Positions 8,942 to 17,592 of a stretch of 64,000 bases of DNA are shown in pieces. Within the stretch, counting starts at the first letter, position 1, and each line of letters starts with the position of its first letter. The position numbers and the translations under genes were made by a program. The stretch is from Promethearchaeota archaeon (lineage in GTDB: Archaea > Asgardarchaeota > Lokiarchaeia > Helarchaeales > RDOG01). The notes beneath the pieces were generated by a model. That model was not told the DNA's origin. It made no database searches and saw nothing but the letters and a program-made list of their open reading frames with translations. The stretch covers positions 62,001 through 126,000 of the forward strand of contig RDOG01000012.1 in NCBI GenBank assembly GCA_011365055.1. Direction: 5' to 3'.

Positions 8942-10018
8942 ATGAAAAAAATATTTTTAACTTCACGTGATCAATTCTCCGGTAAATCGGCATTAGCAAT
9001 TGGTCTTAGTTTAGCTTTAAAAGAAGAAGGTCATAATGTTGGCTATTTTAAACCAATCGGACGACGTTTTAAATTTGGAGATGGAAAAGAGACTGATTTT
9101 GATGTTCAAGTAGTCTCAAAAATTTTGAATTTAAAAGAGGATTATAAAGATATTTGTCCCATTTTATTAGATAGAGACTTCATCCTAGAGGATATGACAA
9201 AAGAAAAAAGAAAAGAATATTTAAACAAAATAATGACTTCATTTAAGAAAATTTCAAAAGATTATGAAATAATAATAATTGAAGGTCAAAGAACCAATCA
9301 AACTCTTGCATCTGTTGGACTTTGCAATCCAGTTTTAGGACGATATCTCGAAGCGAAAAGTCTTTTACTAACTGGCGGGGAAGCTTATACCTTAATTGAT
9401 GATATCTTTCTTCAGAATGAATATTTTACAGCAAATAAAGCTGGTATCAATGGAGTTATATTCAATAATGTAAAGTCCTATGCTATTCCTTTAATAAAAG
9501 AATATTCTCCAATAGTAAAAAACCGTTGTAATATTGAAACATTAGGCATTATTCCGATGAATACAAAATTAATAGCTCCAACTATTGCAGAAATTTTTAA
9601 TAGGGTTGGTGGTGAATTACTTGAAAAAAGTACAACTATCAACTTAATGCGATTATGCGAGCATACATTAGTTGGTGCAATGAGTCCGGAACATGCTGTA
9701 AAATATTTTAGAAGAACGCATAATAATTTAATTATAACTGGTGGAGACAGGCCTGATCTAATTATTTCTGCATTAGAACTACCAACAACTTCTTGTATAA
9801 TTCTAACTGGAAATATAATGCCTCCAAATATGGTTCTGACAAAGGCACACGAAAAAAATATTCCTCTTATTCTAGTTCCTCACGATACTCATGGAACTTC
9901 GGAAATTTGTAGACATACACCAGGTTATATAACTTCAGAGAATCAAGAAAAGATCGAATTGGCTAAAAAAACTGTTATGGAACATGTCGATACGAAAAAA
10001 ATATTAGAATTTTTTTAA
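8942..10018 (+). CDS. BioD-like P-loop plus DRTGG-domain protein (phosphotransacetylase N-terminal-domain family)
   Basis: 358 aa. Residues 1-215 form a dethiobiotin-synthetase/CobB-like P-loop domain with a modified Walker A (S-R-D-Q-F-S-G-K-S, residues 8-16) and an acidic I-I-I-E-G Walker B-like strand at about 112-116. The C-terminal half is a DRTGG domain (T-G-G-D-R-P-D at about 263-269 is its namesake region). The same two domains form the N-terminal regulatory half of long phosphotransacetylases, but the catalytic PTA_PTB domain is absent. It overlaps functionally with the acyl-CoA synthetase 11 bases upstream, and the ribosome binding site GGTGATG lies in the gap. A sensor or regulatory role in acyl-CoA/acetate metabolism is inference. 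Confidence 0.8.
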   Translation: MKKIFLTSRDQFSGKSALAIGLSLALKEEGHNVGYFKPIGRRFKFGDGKETDFDVQVVSKILNLKEDYKDICPILLDRDFILEDMTKEKRKEYLNKIMTSFKKISKDYEIIIIEGQRTNQTLASVGLCNPVLGRYLEAKSLLLTGGEAYTLIDDIFLQNEYFTANKAGINGVIFNNVKSYAIPLIKEYSPIVKNRCNIETLGIIPMNTKLIAPTIAEIFNRVGGELLEKSTTINLMRLCEHTLVGAMSPEHAVKYFRRTHNNLIITGGDRPDLIISALELPTTSCIILTGNIMPPNMVLTKAHEKNIPLILVPHDTHGTSEICRHTPGYITSENQEKIELAKKTVMEHVDTKKILEFF

Positions 10019-10262
10019 TTATATCTTAATTTTTTAAATCTAAATCTTTTATTTTTAATATTTCTTTAAATATTATTAAAAATAAAATTCTCAACTCCTA
10101 ATTTATTAAAAAATTAATTATGGCGTGTAAAATTCTATTTAGGATTAAAAAAATTAATTTTTCTATGAATGAACTAATTATAAATAAAAAAGAAAATAAA
10201 TTTTATAATAGATAGAATTATTATTTAATTCAAATTATTTAAAAATATAGGGTTGGATCTAA

Positions 10263-11225
10263 ATGCAATTTTATGTTGATACAAATCTTATTTCATATTT
10301 AGTAATGGCAATCACTTCTCCTGTTGAATTATTTATTTTTTATTATTTTTTAGGTAGAAATTATCGAAATGTCGAATTTAAAGTAGCCGTAGGTCAAATT
10401 TTAGTAACCACAGTTCTCGTTGTTGGTGTAACGTGGTCACTTGGAACAATGAAAGGAGATCCGATAGGTGCAATTATAGCTTCTCCTTTAGTTGCGGTGC
10501 TCCCTATTGTCGTTATATATTTTGTTGTAAAAATGGTCCGAAATAATAGATTGGCGCTTGAAAAGATTGTAAATAGTAGTAAGGATGTTTCAATAAACAT
10601 CGCTAACATGGCAACGGAACTTTCAACAAGTGCAAGTGAAGTCAATTCTTCAGCTGAAGAAATAGCTTCAACTACTCAAGAAGTTTCTGTTGGTACAATG
10701 GAGCAAGTGGATAAATTAAAGAAATTAAATACATTTTCAAATGAAATCAAGGAAAAGATTTACGATATAAAAGCATCTAGCAACCAAATAAGCAAAATAA
10801 TGAAAATAATTATAAATTTATCTGATCAAACAAATTTACTTGCTTTAAATGCAAGTATTGAAGCTGGTCGAGCAGGTGAATATGGTAGAGGATTTGCAGT
10901 GGTTGCAGATGAAGTACGTAAATTAGCTGAAGAATCCAAAAGTGCAGTGGCAGGCTCTAATAATGAAATCGTAGAAATAATTCGAAAAATAGAAAATTCT
11001 GTTAATTTAATTTCAAGTATTTCAGATGATATTAATGAGGCTGTTAATCTTGCAAGCGAAACATCTTCAGCAATGGAAGAAATAAATTCATCTGCGGAAG
11101 AACAAACTGCTTCCATGGAAGAAATTTCAGCAACTTCGGTTAGATTGGGTGAGTTAGCTGAACAATTAAAAACAAATCTGACCTCCAACAAAAGCACGTT
11201 AAAAGTTTCTCGCGCATTAAAATAA
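10263..11225 (+). CDS. Methyl-accepting chemotaxis protein-like transducer (paralog 1)
   Basis: 320 aa membrane signal transducer. Three hydrophobic helices (about residues 10-30, 40-60 and 68-91) form a compact membrane sensor with no sizeable external domain and no recognisable HAMP domain. It is followed by a cytoplasmic coiled-coil with the highly conserved MCP hairpin tip at about 195-225 ([15 protein letters not shown]). Glu-rich candidate methylation segments flank it at about 130-145 and 275-290. It would be expected to couple to CheW/CheA, but none of those genes is in the window. A near duplicate follows 308 bases downstream. The ligand is unknown. Confidence 0.9.
   Translation: MQFYVDTNLISYLVMAITSPVELFIFYYFLGRNYRNVEFKVAVGQILVTTVLVVGVTWSLGTMKGDPIGAIIASPLVAVLPIVVIYFVVKMVRNNRLALEKIVNSSKDVSINIANMATELSTSASEVNSSAEEIASTTQEVSVGTMEQVDKLKKLNTFSNEIKEKIYDIKASSNQISKIMKIIINLSDQTNLLALNASIEAGRAGEYGRGFAVVADEVRKLAEESKSAVAGSNNEIVEIIRKIENSVNLISSISDDINEAVNLASETSSAMEEINSSAEEQTASMEEISATSVRLGELAEQLKTNLTSNKSTLKVSRALK
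10929..10971 (+). repeat. 43-bp identical segment shared by the two MCP genes (copy 1)
   Basis: This stretch is base-for-base identical to 12206-12248, including synonymous positions, although flanking codons have diverged. It lies just after the MCP hairpin tip. Confidence 0.8.
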
Positions 11226-11533
11226 ATAAGAAATAGTCTCTTAACTTCTCTTTTTTATTTAATTTTTTTGCTTTACCAATAAAAAATAATCTTTAATTTA
11301 ATTTATGTCATAACTAATAACGTACTACTTATTATGCAATTTATTTAGAATTATAAGTTCTTAGTTTTCGGTATAATAAATTCTATGCATTTGAATTTTA
11401 TTTTATATGAATGGTTACAAATATGGAAAATTAATTACTAAGACTATATAAGTTGCCAATGACTGAATTTTCTTGAAACTTAATTTGTTTTTAGTTTCTT
11501 ATTAGTATTGATTTAAAAAAATAAAAAATAGGA
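11226..11533. other. Intergenic region between MCP paralogs
   Basis: About 310 AT-rich bases. T-runs at 11251-11269 probably end transcription of the first MCP gene. The rest presumably contains the second gene's promoter; I see no small gene, RNA gene or clear palindrome. Confidence 0.45.
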
Positions 11534-11542
11534 ATGACCAAA

Positions 11543-12508
11543 ATGCAATTTTATGACATAAGTTTTGTATCATATATTTCAACTGCAATAACAATACCGG
11601 TGGAATTAATCATATTTTATTTTATTTTGGGAAAAAATTGGAAAAATATTGAATTTAAGGTAGCAATTGGTTTTATAGTAAGTTCTGCTATATTTATTCT
11701 TATCTTAACATGGTCTCTCGGTACTATGAATGGTCATCTTATTGGTACTATAATCTCAGCTCCTGTGATAATAGTACCTCCTTTATTAATTTTATATTTT
11801 ATTGTTAAAATGGTGAAAAATAACAGACTTGCGCTTGAAGCGACCATAAATTATAGTAAAGATACATCAATTAGCATTGCAAACATGGCAACCGAGCTTT
11901 CAGCAAGCGCAAGCGAAGTGAATGCTTCAGCTGAAGAAATAGCTTCAACAACTCAAGAAGTTTCTACAGGTACGATGGAACAATCGAATAAATTACAAAA
12001 AATTAACTCATTTTCAAATGACATTAAAGAAAAAATTAATGATATCAAATCATCAAGTGATCAAATAAGAAAAATAATGAATATTATCACAAAAATATCT
12101 GATCAGACAAATCTTCTTGCTTTAAATGCAAGCATTGAAGCTGGTCGAGCAGGTGAATATGGTAGAGGCTTTGCTGTTGTTGCAGATGAAGTTCGTAAGC
12201 TTGCAGAAGAATCCAAAAGTGCAGTGGCAGGCTCTAATAATGAAATCGGAGAAATAATTCGAAAAATAGAAAATTCAGTTAATATGATTTCTAATATCAC
12301 GGATGATATAAAAGAAGCAGTTAATCTCGCAGGTGAAACCTCTTCAGCCATGGAAGAAATAAATTCATCCGCAGAAGAACAAACTGCTTCCATGGAAGAA
12401 ATCACGGCAACTTCAAATAGATTAGGGGAGCTTGCGGAACAATTAAAAACTAATTTGACTTCGAGAAAATCCTCTATAAAAAAAGATACGATTTCTAAAT
12501 TAAGATAA
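11543..12508 (+). CDS. Methyl-accepting chemotaxis protein-like transducer (paralog 2)
   Basis: Tandem paralog of the upstream MCP: the same three-helix membrane module, no HAMP, and a nearly identical cytoplasmic hairpin (residues about 180-235). The membrane sensor has diverged much more than the signalling tip, which suggests a different stimulus feeding the same pathway. An ATG at 11534 would add three residues; I prefer 11543 because the product then begins M-Q-F-Y like its paralog and an AGGAA site sits at proper distance. Glu/Gln-containing methylation-like segments are kept. It is followed by a T-rich terminator and then convergent lipid genes. Confidence 0.9.
   Translation: MQFYDISFVSYISTAITIPVELIIFYFILGKNWKNIEFKVAIGFIVSSAIFILILTWSLGTMNGHLIGTIISAPVIIVPPLLILYFIVKMVKNNRLALEATINYSKDTSISIANMATELSASASEVNASAEEIASTTQEVSTGTMEQSNKLQKINSFSNDIKEKINDIKSSSDQIRKIMNIITKISDQTNLLALNASIEAGRAGEYGRGFAVVADEVRKLAEESKSAVAGSNNEIGEIIRKIENSVNMISNITDDIKEAVNLAGETSSAMEEINSSAEEQTASMEEITATSNRLGELAEQLKTNLTSRKSSIKKDTISKLR
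12206..12248 (+). repeat. 43-bp identical segment shared by the two MCP genes (copy 2)
   Basis: Identical to 10929-10971; see that entry. It suggests recent duplication or gene conversion limited to the signalling tip. Confidence 0.8.
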
Positions 12509-12530
12509 TAGAAAGTAATAGCAAATTGTC

Positions 12531-12543
12531 TTTTTTTCTTTTT
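12531..12543 (+). terminator. T-rich terminator after MCP paralog 2
   Basis: T7-C-T5 run 22 bases after the stop codon, between convergent genes; no hairpin needed in archaea. Confidence 0.4.
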
Positions 12544-12635
12544 ATCCATCTTTAAGTTATAAAAGAATTATTCAAATTCATTTTAAATACAAGAATAATG
12601 ATTTATGCTTTTTAAAAAAAGAAAAAAATTGGATA

Positions 12636-13382
12636 TTAAATTATTAGAAATACAAGGATGCTTAAATAAGCGGCTACTGATAATGGGCAGGTAATATTAT
12701 CCCATCCTTTCGGAGTGCATGCTTCTATTAATGTAAAGATTCCAGCTCCAGTAATTATTATAAAAGGAACCCAAAGATTGAGAACTATATTTTGTGTCGT
12801 AGCAAAAATCGCAAACAACATAGTAATAGTCGCACCCGCTATTCCAAATAAAAAAACTGCTATTGAACCTTCAACAGTTCTATTATTTGGGCCATAAGTA
12901 TTTTTCCCAAATTTTTTACCAATAAATGGAGCAATGCCATCACCCAAGTACATCATAGATAATGCAGTTATTGGAATCCAAAAATAATAATATAATGGAC
13001 CCCAAACAAATATCGAAGCCAAAATAGTAATTGAAATTGCGTAATAAAGAGGACCGTATATTTTTCCTTCCTCTATATCTTCATCTCTCGCCATTGAACT
13101 GAACATAGCTTTCATAAATTCAGGTCCATTAGGTCCTGATAAATAAACCAAGATAATAAAAGTCCCTGCAATAACTAGAGCTAACCATGCAAAACTTGGT
13201 GTAAAAAAGAAAACAACAAAAATAACGAACCCTGCAAATACATGGATAGTTTTTCTAGTAAATTCAGAAGATTTTTCCATTTTTTTCTGTAAAAAAATCC
13301 CTACCCCGATTACTATGAAAACGTACCCAAACGCCAATAGAAATATCAAAAGATTATATAAAAGTTCATTCACAAAACTCAT
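12636..13382 (-). CDS. Dolichol/phytol kinase-like membrane CTP kinase (SEC59/VTE5-like), candidate geranylgeraniol kinase
   Basis: 248 aa integral membrane protein with about seven helices. Family motifs: R-K-T-I-H-V at 43-48 after the first helix, Y-G-P-L-Y-Y-A at 109-115, and the nucleotide-binding signature G-D-G-I-A-P-F-I-G-K-K-F-G at 147-159 followed by E-G-S-I-A-V-F at 171-177. These are the hallmarks of the polyprenol/phytol kinase family, which phosphorylates prenyl alcohols with CTP. It is last in a leftward operon after GGGP synthase and a DUF92 protein, with only 1 base between stop and start. The context points to geranylgeraniol as substrate (inference). Confidence 0.82.
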   Translation of the reverse strand: MSFVNELLYNLLIFLLAFGYVFIVIGVGIFLQKKMEKSSEFTRKTIHVFAGFVIFVVFFFTPSFAWLALVIAGTFIILVYLSGPNGPEFMKAMFSSMARDEDIEEGKIYGPLYYAISITILASIFVWGPLYYYFWIPITALSMMYLGDGIAPFIGKKFGKNTYGPNNRTVEGSIAVFLFGIAGATITMLFAIFATTQNIVLNLWVPFIIITGAGIFTLIEACTPKGWDNITCPLSVAAYLSILVFLII

Positions 13383-13383
13383 T

Positions 13384-14259
13384 TTAGATCACCAAAAACA
13401 AACCTATTAACATGGCAGTAATCGCACCTCCTGCTGCTGCAGTAAAATTTACCATGTTATTATCCAATAATCTAATTCCGCGCAGATGTTTTGATGGAAC
13501 ACCGCAATGTTTACTTTTTTCTGTTATTTTTCCGCATTCTCCCTGACATTCGAAGATTCCTTGCACTGTAGCGCCTATGATGCTATCTATTAAACAACCC
13601 AACATTCCTCCTGCAATCGTCGCAATAATTATTTCAATACCAAATAATCTAAACTGGAAAGGAGTTAAGCCTATTAAATAAAATATCCATGCAACTGTCC
13701 CGATTATTGTTGAACCTATTAAAGCTCCTCCTTCGCCTAACCAAGTAACACCTCCAGAAGTGCCTGGTTCGACTTCTCTTCGTAAATGTGTAATAAGACG
13801 TGGTTTTGATTTTGCAAGTAGTCCTGTTTCTGTTGCAATTGTATCTGCTGTCATCGTTGCTATACCTCCAAGAAACATGAAGAGAAAAAGTGTAGTTATA
13901 AATATAAAACTGGGGCCCAAAATGAAATCTATTAGACCTCCAATAATGGCTGCAATTAGGGGAACCCCTCCGTTAGCGAATACGTTCGGCCAGCCTCTCG
14001 CTCCTCCTTTTTCTTGAGCTAAACCTGATTTTGCTTTTCTCTCATATTTAAATTTCGTAAAAAAAGCAGCAGATAAATGAAAGGCCAAGATTACAATAAA
14101 AAAATACCAACCAAAAAAGAACCAGACTCCAAATCCAACAATGAAACCACTAATTAAACCTGAAACATCAACTATCTTTGCCTTAATTGAAAAAATTCCA
14201 AATGCTCCTACGACAATTAATCCTAAAATAATATTTATATAATGATAATTCAATAACAT
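13384..14259 (-). CDS. DUF92/TMEM19 family membrane protein (VTE6-like), candidate prenyl-phosphate kinase
   Basis: 291 aa, about seven membrane helices. Diagnostic DUF92 segments: G-A-R-G-W-P-N-V-F-A-N-G-G at 86-98, D-T-I-A-T-E-T-G at 139-146, and P-G-T-S-G-G-V-T-W-L-G-E-G-G at 165-178. In plants the DUF92 protein VTE6 converts phytyl phosphate to phytyl diphosphate after VTE5 phosphorylates phytol. Here a VTE5-like gene follows directly and GGGP synthase, which consumes GGPP, precedes it. I therefore infer geranylgeranyl phosphate kinase activity. Membrane-located. Start ATG at 14259, 4 bases after the GGGP synthase stop. Confidence 0.85.
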   Translation of the reverse strand: MLLNYHYINIILGLIVVGAFGIFSIKAKIVDVSGLISGFIVGFGVWFFFGWYFFIVILAFHLSAAFFTKFKYERKAKSGLAQEKGGARGWPNVFANGGVPLIAAIIGGLIDFILGPSFIFITTLFLFMFLGGIATMTADTIATETGLLAKSKPRLITHLRREVEPGTSGGVTWLGEGGALIGSTIIGTVAWIFYLIGLTPFQFRLFGIEIIIATIAGGMLGCLIDSIIGATVQGIFECQGECGKITEKSKHCGVPSKHLRGIRLLDNNMVNFTAAAGGAITAMLIGLFLVI

Positions 14260-14263
14260 TAAA

Positions 14264-15043
14264 TCACCTATTCTTTGCCACTGTTTTAATAGCTTTAATT
14301 ATTTTTTTTAGTCCTTCTCCTTTATCGCGAATAACACTCTTCTCAATATATGTTCCCTGCACTATTGCAGATGCTCCTGTTTTTGAAAATTTCACTGCAT
14401 CTTCTTCTGTATTAATTCCTCCTCCGATTATTAGTGGGATATCGATGAAATTGCTAGTAGCTTTGACCATTTCTAGTGGTACCATTTGATCCACACCACT
14501 TCCAGCTTCAAAATATACTAATTTAAAACCTAAATATTGAGCAGCTAGAGCATAAGCTTGAGCAATTTTGGCTTTATTTCTAGGAATTAACTTGACATCA
14601 CCAACATATCCTGCGGTTCCACCTGGAGATATAATAATATATGCCATTGAGATGGCCTCCATACCCCAAAGCTTCAATTGAGGTGCTCCAATTATGTGAC
14701 TTTCTATAATCCAATATAGATTTCTACTATTAAGTAGACTCATAAAAAAAACAGCATCTGCAGATTTTGAAAATGCATTAATATTACCTGGAAAGATAAT
14801 AACTGGCTTATCAGTCTCCTCTTTTATTGCATTAACAACCTTATCTACTGCAAATTGATCAGCAATGGTAGAGCCTCCAACTAGAATTGCATCGGTCCCC
14901 GCTTCTGTTGAATATCTTGCATATTTTTTGATCATTGATAAGGTTTGAAAAACCAAATCTGGATCTATTAAAGAAAAGTGAAGGCATTTATCTTCCTCAA
15001 TTTTTTTAATCAAGTAATTGTAGACTTTACCATTTTGTGTCAT
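14264..15043 (-). CDS. Geranylgeranylglyceryl phosphate synthase
   Basis: Joins geranylgeranyl diphosphate to sn-glycerol-1-phosphate, the first ether bond of archaeal lipids. 259 aa TIM barrel. Visible motifs: Mg-site D27 in S-L-I-D-P-D, G-G-S-T at 56-59, P-G-N-I-N at about 98-102, Y-F-E-A-G-S-G in the second half, and G-G-G-I and G-A-S-A-I-V-Q-G-T phosphate-binding loops near the C-terminus. It heads a leftward operon with the two putative prenyl-alcohol salvage kinases and is divergent from the geranylgeranyl reductase operon, with a 280-base shared regulatory region. Start ATG 15043. Confidence 0.95.
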   Translation of the reverse strand: MTQNGKVYNYLIKKIEEDKCLHFSLIDPDLVFQTLSMIKKYARYSTEAGTDAILVGGSTIADQFAVDKVVNAIKEETDKPVIIFPGNINAFSKSADAVFFMSLLNSRNLYWIIESHIIGAPQLKLWGMEAISMAYIIISPGGTAGYVGDVKLIPRNKAKIAQAYALAAQYLGFKLVYFEAGSGVDQMVPLEMVKATSNFIDIPLIIGGGINTEEDAVKFSKTGASAIVQGTYIEKSVIRDKGEGLKKIIKAIKTVAKNR

Positions 15044-15218
15044 GTTGATTCATCCCATGTTAAAATAAAAGAAATGCATAATCCTTCTCAATTATAAAGG
15101 AAATCTCTCGGAATTCGATTTTTATTTTGTTAATTTTTTTTAGGTATAGAGTTCGATTAAGTCAAAAATTATTAAAATGTTATTTTATCAACATGAAATA
15201 TGAAAAAAATTTAAATTG

Positions 15219-15270
15219 AAACAGTATAGTTGGGATAAAAACCATATTTTATGAATTTTAAATACTGTTT
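15219..15270. promoter_or_regulatory. Inverted repeat in the divergent lipid-operon promoter
   Basis: Perfect 9-bp inverted repeat, AAACAGTAT at 15219-15227 and ATACTGTTT at 15262-15270, separated by 34 bases. The right arm overlaps a TATA-like TTTAAATA (15257-15264) that could serve the rightward operon. It is a possible paired operator for coordinating both lipid operons; no regulator is identified. Confidence 0.4.
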
Positions 15271-15286
15271 TTAAAATAAAATCAAG

Positions 15287-15300
15287 GTTTTAATTAAAAC
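15287..15300. promoter_or_regulatory. 14-bp perfect palindrome upstream of geranylgeranyl reductase
   Basis: GTTTTAATTAAAAC reads the same on both strands and lies 36 bases before the likely ATG at 15336, near where transcription could start. In AT-rich DNA such palindromes arise by chance more often, so it is only a candidate operator. Confidence 0.3.
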
Positions 15301-15335
15301 GAAAATAAATACATGAAAAAGGATTGATTTCTTTT

Positions 15336-16670
15336 ATGAATTACGATGTAATCGTCATAGGCGCTGGTACTGCTGGTGCTGTTGCCTCTAAAAGGATTTC
15401 AGAAAAGGGATATAACGTTGCCCTTCTTGATTTAAAGGATAAATCTCAAATTGGAAATAAAGTTTGTGGAGATGCTATTGGTCACCATCATTTTGAGGAA
15501 CTAAAAATTAAACCTCCTCAAAAAGGCGAGGATTTAGAAATGCTAGTAGATGGAGTAGAAATATTTTCTCCCAATAAACAAACTAAATTTACCGTTGGTG
15601 GTGATTATATGGGTTATATTATTAACAGACATATTTTTGGTCAAAAATTACTTAACGAGGCTTTAGATGCGGGTGCTCAATTATTTGATAATCACAAAGT
15701 ATTAACACTTTCTAGAAAAAATCTTTATGAAATTCAAGCTCGTAACCGAATTGATAATAATCTTATTAGTTTTTTTGCACCAATTATTATTGATGGAAGT
15801 GGTCAAGCAGGAATAATACGAAAAAAAGTACCATATTTTATGGAGGATCCAGTTCTACCTGAGGAAGTAGAAGTCTGTTACAGAGAAATTCGTCAATTAA
15901 AAACTGGTGATTTGGATAATCCTTCTTATTTAAAAATATATTTAAATTCAAGCCAAGTTCCTGGTGGTTATATATGGCATTTTCCTGAAGGAAATGGAAA
16001 AATAAATATCGGACTCGGAGTCCAAATGAAGAAAGGTCATGCTAATCCTAAAGATCTTTTTAATAAATATGTTCACCCAATATTCAAGGAATCTAAGATA
16101 ATACATGCTGGTGGGGGAATGGTTCCAACAAGAAGACCAATATGGTCTTTAGTATCTGACGGTATTTTATTAATTGGTGATGCTGCTTGTACTGTGAACC
16201 CAATACATGGTGGTGGAATTGGAAGTGGCATGCAATCTGCTGTTCATGCTGCTAATGCAATTGTAAGTTATTTTGAGACTGAAAATCTAGACGAGTTATG
16301 GAAATATAATGTTGCTTATTCTAAAGGATATGGTCAAAAGCAAGCCCAATTGGATATTTTTAGATTATTACTACAAAGACTTGATGATCAAGATTTAAAT
16401 TGGGGCATGGAAAAGAAATTAATCAAAGAAGAAGATGTTTTAAAAGCATCCCTTGGAGAAGGATTAAATTTAAATATTACAGATAAAATTAAACGTTTTT
16501 TCAAGGGAATTAGAAAAGTTTCGTTATTAAATAGATTAAGAAAAGTAGCAAAATCAATGAAACAAATAAAAGAACTTTATATTAATTATCCAAATAGCTT
16601 AAACGAATTGGATCCCTGGAAAAAAGAAGTTCTAAAGATATATGAAGAAACTAATAAGTTATTTGATTAA
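15336..16670 (+). CDS. Geranylgeranyl reductase family FAD-dependent oxidoreductase
   Basis: Saturates the double bonds of geranylgeranyl chains in archaeal ether lipids using FAD. About 444 aa. An N-terminal Rossmann motif V-I-G-A-G-T-A-G-A follows the first strand, a second FAD motif I-G-D-A-A-C-T-V-N-P appears at about 285-295, and a G-G-G-I-G-S-G-M segment follows, as in other geranylgeranyl reductases and related monooxygenase-fold enzymes. The longer reading starts at TTG 15324; ATG 15336 is better placed behind the ribosome binding site GGATTGA. It leads the rightward lipid operon, with DGGGP synthase 37 bases later. The saturation target (lipid or free GGPP) is not decidable here. Confidence 0.9.
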   Translation: MNYDVIVIGAGTAGAVASKRISEKGYNVALLDLKDKSQIGNKVCGDAIGHHHFEELKIKPPQKGEDLEMLVDGVEIFSPNKQTKFTVGGDYMGYIINRHIFGQKLLNEALDAGAQLFDNHKVLTLSRKNLYEIQARNRIDNNLISFFAPIIIDGSGQAGIIRKKVPYFMEDPVLPEEVEVCYREIRQLKTGDLDNPSYLKIYLNSSQVPGGYIWHFPEGNGKINIGLGVQMKKGHANPKDLFNKYVHPIFKESKIIHAGGGMVPTRRPIWSLVSDGILLIGDAACTVNPIHGGGIGSGMQSAVHAANAIVSYFETENLDELWKYNVAYSKGYGQKQAQLDIFRLLLQRLDDQDLNWGMEKKLIKEEDVLKASLGEGLNLNITDKIKRFFKGIRKVSLLNRLRKVAKSMKQIKELYINYPNSLNELDPWKKEVLKIYEETNKLFD

Positions 16671-16707
16671 AAAATACATTTTTGATTATTTATAAAGGGA
16701 TTAAAAT

Positions 16708-17583
16708 ATGGAAAAAATAAAGGCTGGAATTGAGATAACAAGATGGCCGAATTGTATCATGGCAGCCTTTGCAGTAATCGTGGGATCACTTGCAAGTGGT
16801 TTTTACTATAATCCACAAATTTTTAATCTAATCATTGGTTTTTTAGCGGCTTTTTTAACTGCTGCATCAGGAAATGTTATAAATGACATAATGGATTACG
16901 ATATTGATGCAATTAATGCCCCTGAAAGAGCAATACCCTCTGGCAGATTCACTCAAAAAGCTGCAACAATCGAAGCAATTACGTTAATGACTATAGGTGT
17001 TTGCATAATCTTTTTTACTTTAAATATTTACATGATTATAATAATTACAACAGGATCAGTTCTAATAGTGTTATATAGCATAAAACTTAAACGAATGGGT
17101 TTTATAGGAAATGTAACGATTGGTATTCTTACATCATATTGCCTCATGTTAGGAGGGGCAGGACAAAGTACTCTATTAAATTGGTTTCCTTTAATTATTG
17201 CATTTTGGCCTGCTTTAATTGCATTTATCATGAATATAGGACGTGAAATTACGAAAGGAATCGATGATATTATCGGTGATAAAGCAGAAAATGTAAAAAC
17301 ATTACCTGTATTAATTGGTGCTAAGAAATCAGCCTATTTAGTGGTAATGATCATGATCCTAACTTTAATTCTATCGCCATTCCCATATATGCTTGGTTAT
17401 TTCAACACTATTTATTTATTGATCACTGTTTTTATTGTTGATGTGATGATTGTTTACAATATAATTTCCATATTAAGAGATAATTCCTCTGAAAATTGTC
17501 ATAAATTAAAAAAAATTCAAAAATTTGCCATGTTTATTGGTTTAATATCATTTTTATTAGGTTCCATCAAATTACCTTTTTGA
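16708..17583 (+). CDS. Digeranylgeranylglyceryl phosphate synthase (UbiA family)
   Basis: Membrane prenyltransferase that adds the second geranylgeranyl chain to GGGP. 291 aa with about eight helices. The first Asp-rich motif is N59-D60-x2-D63-x-D65 with a further D67 (N-D-I-M-D-Y-D-I-D), and the second, in the middle of the protein, is D-D-I-I-G-D preceded by R-E-I-x-K-G. Both Mg-diphosphate sites look intact. Start ATG 16708 with an AGGGA site upstream. It sits between geranylgeranyl reductase and G1P dehydrogenase, which fits the role exactly. Confidence 0.93.
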   Translation: MEKIKAGIEITRWPNCIMAAFAVIVGSLASGFYYNPQIFNLIIGFLAAFLTAASGNVINDIMDYDIDAINAPERAIPSGRFTQKAATIEAITLMTIGVCIIFFTLNIYMIIIITTGSVLIVLYSIKLKRMGFIGNVTIGILTSYCLMLGGAGQSTLLNWFPLIIAFWPALIAFIMNIGREITKGIDDIIGDKAENVKTLPVLIGAKKSAYLVVMIMILTLILSPFPYMLGYFNTIYLLITVFIVDVMIVYNIISILRDNSSENCHKLKKIQKFAMFIGLISFLLGSIKLPF

Positions 17584-17592
17584 GGGAGTCAA

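Noticed and set aside
12103..12549. 148-codon minus-strand ORF in the MCP gene
   Set aside because: A mirror of the low-stop MCP coding strand; the same artefact appears in the paralog at 10826-11197.
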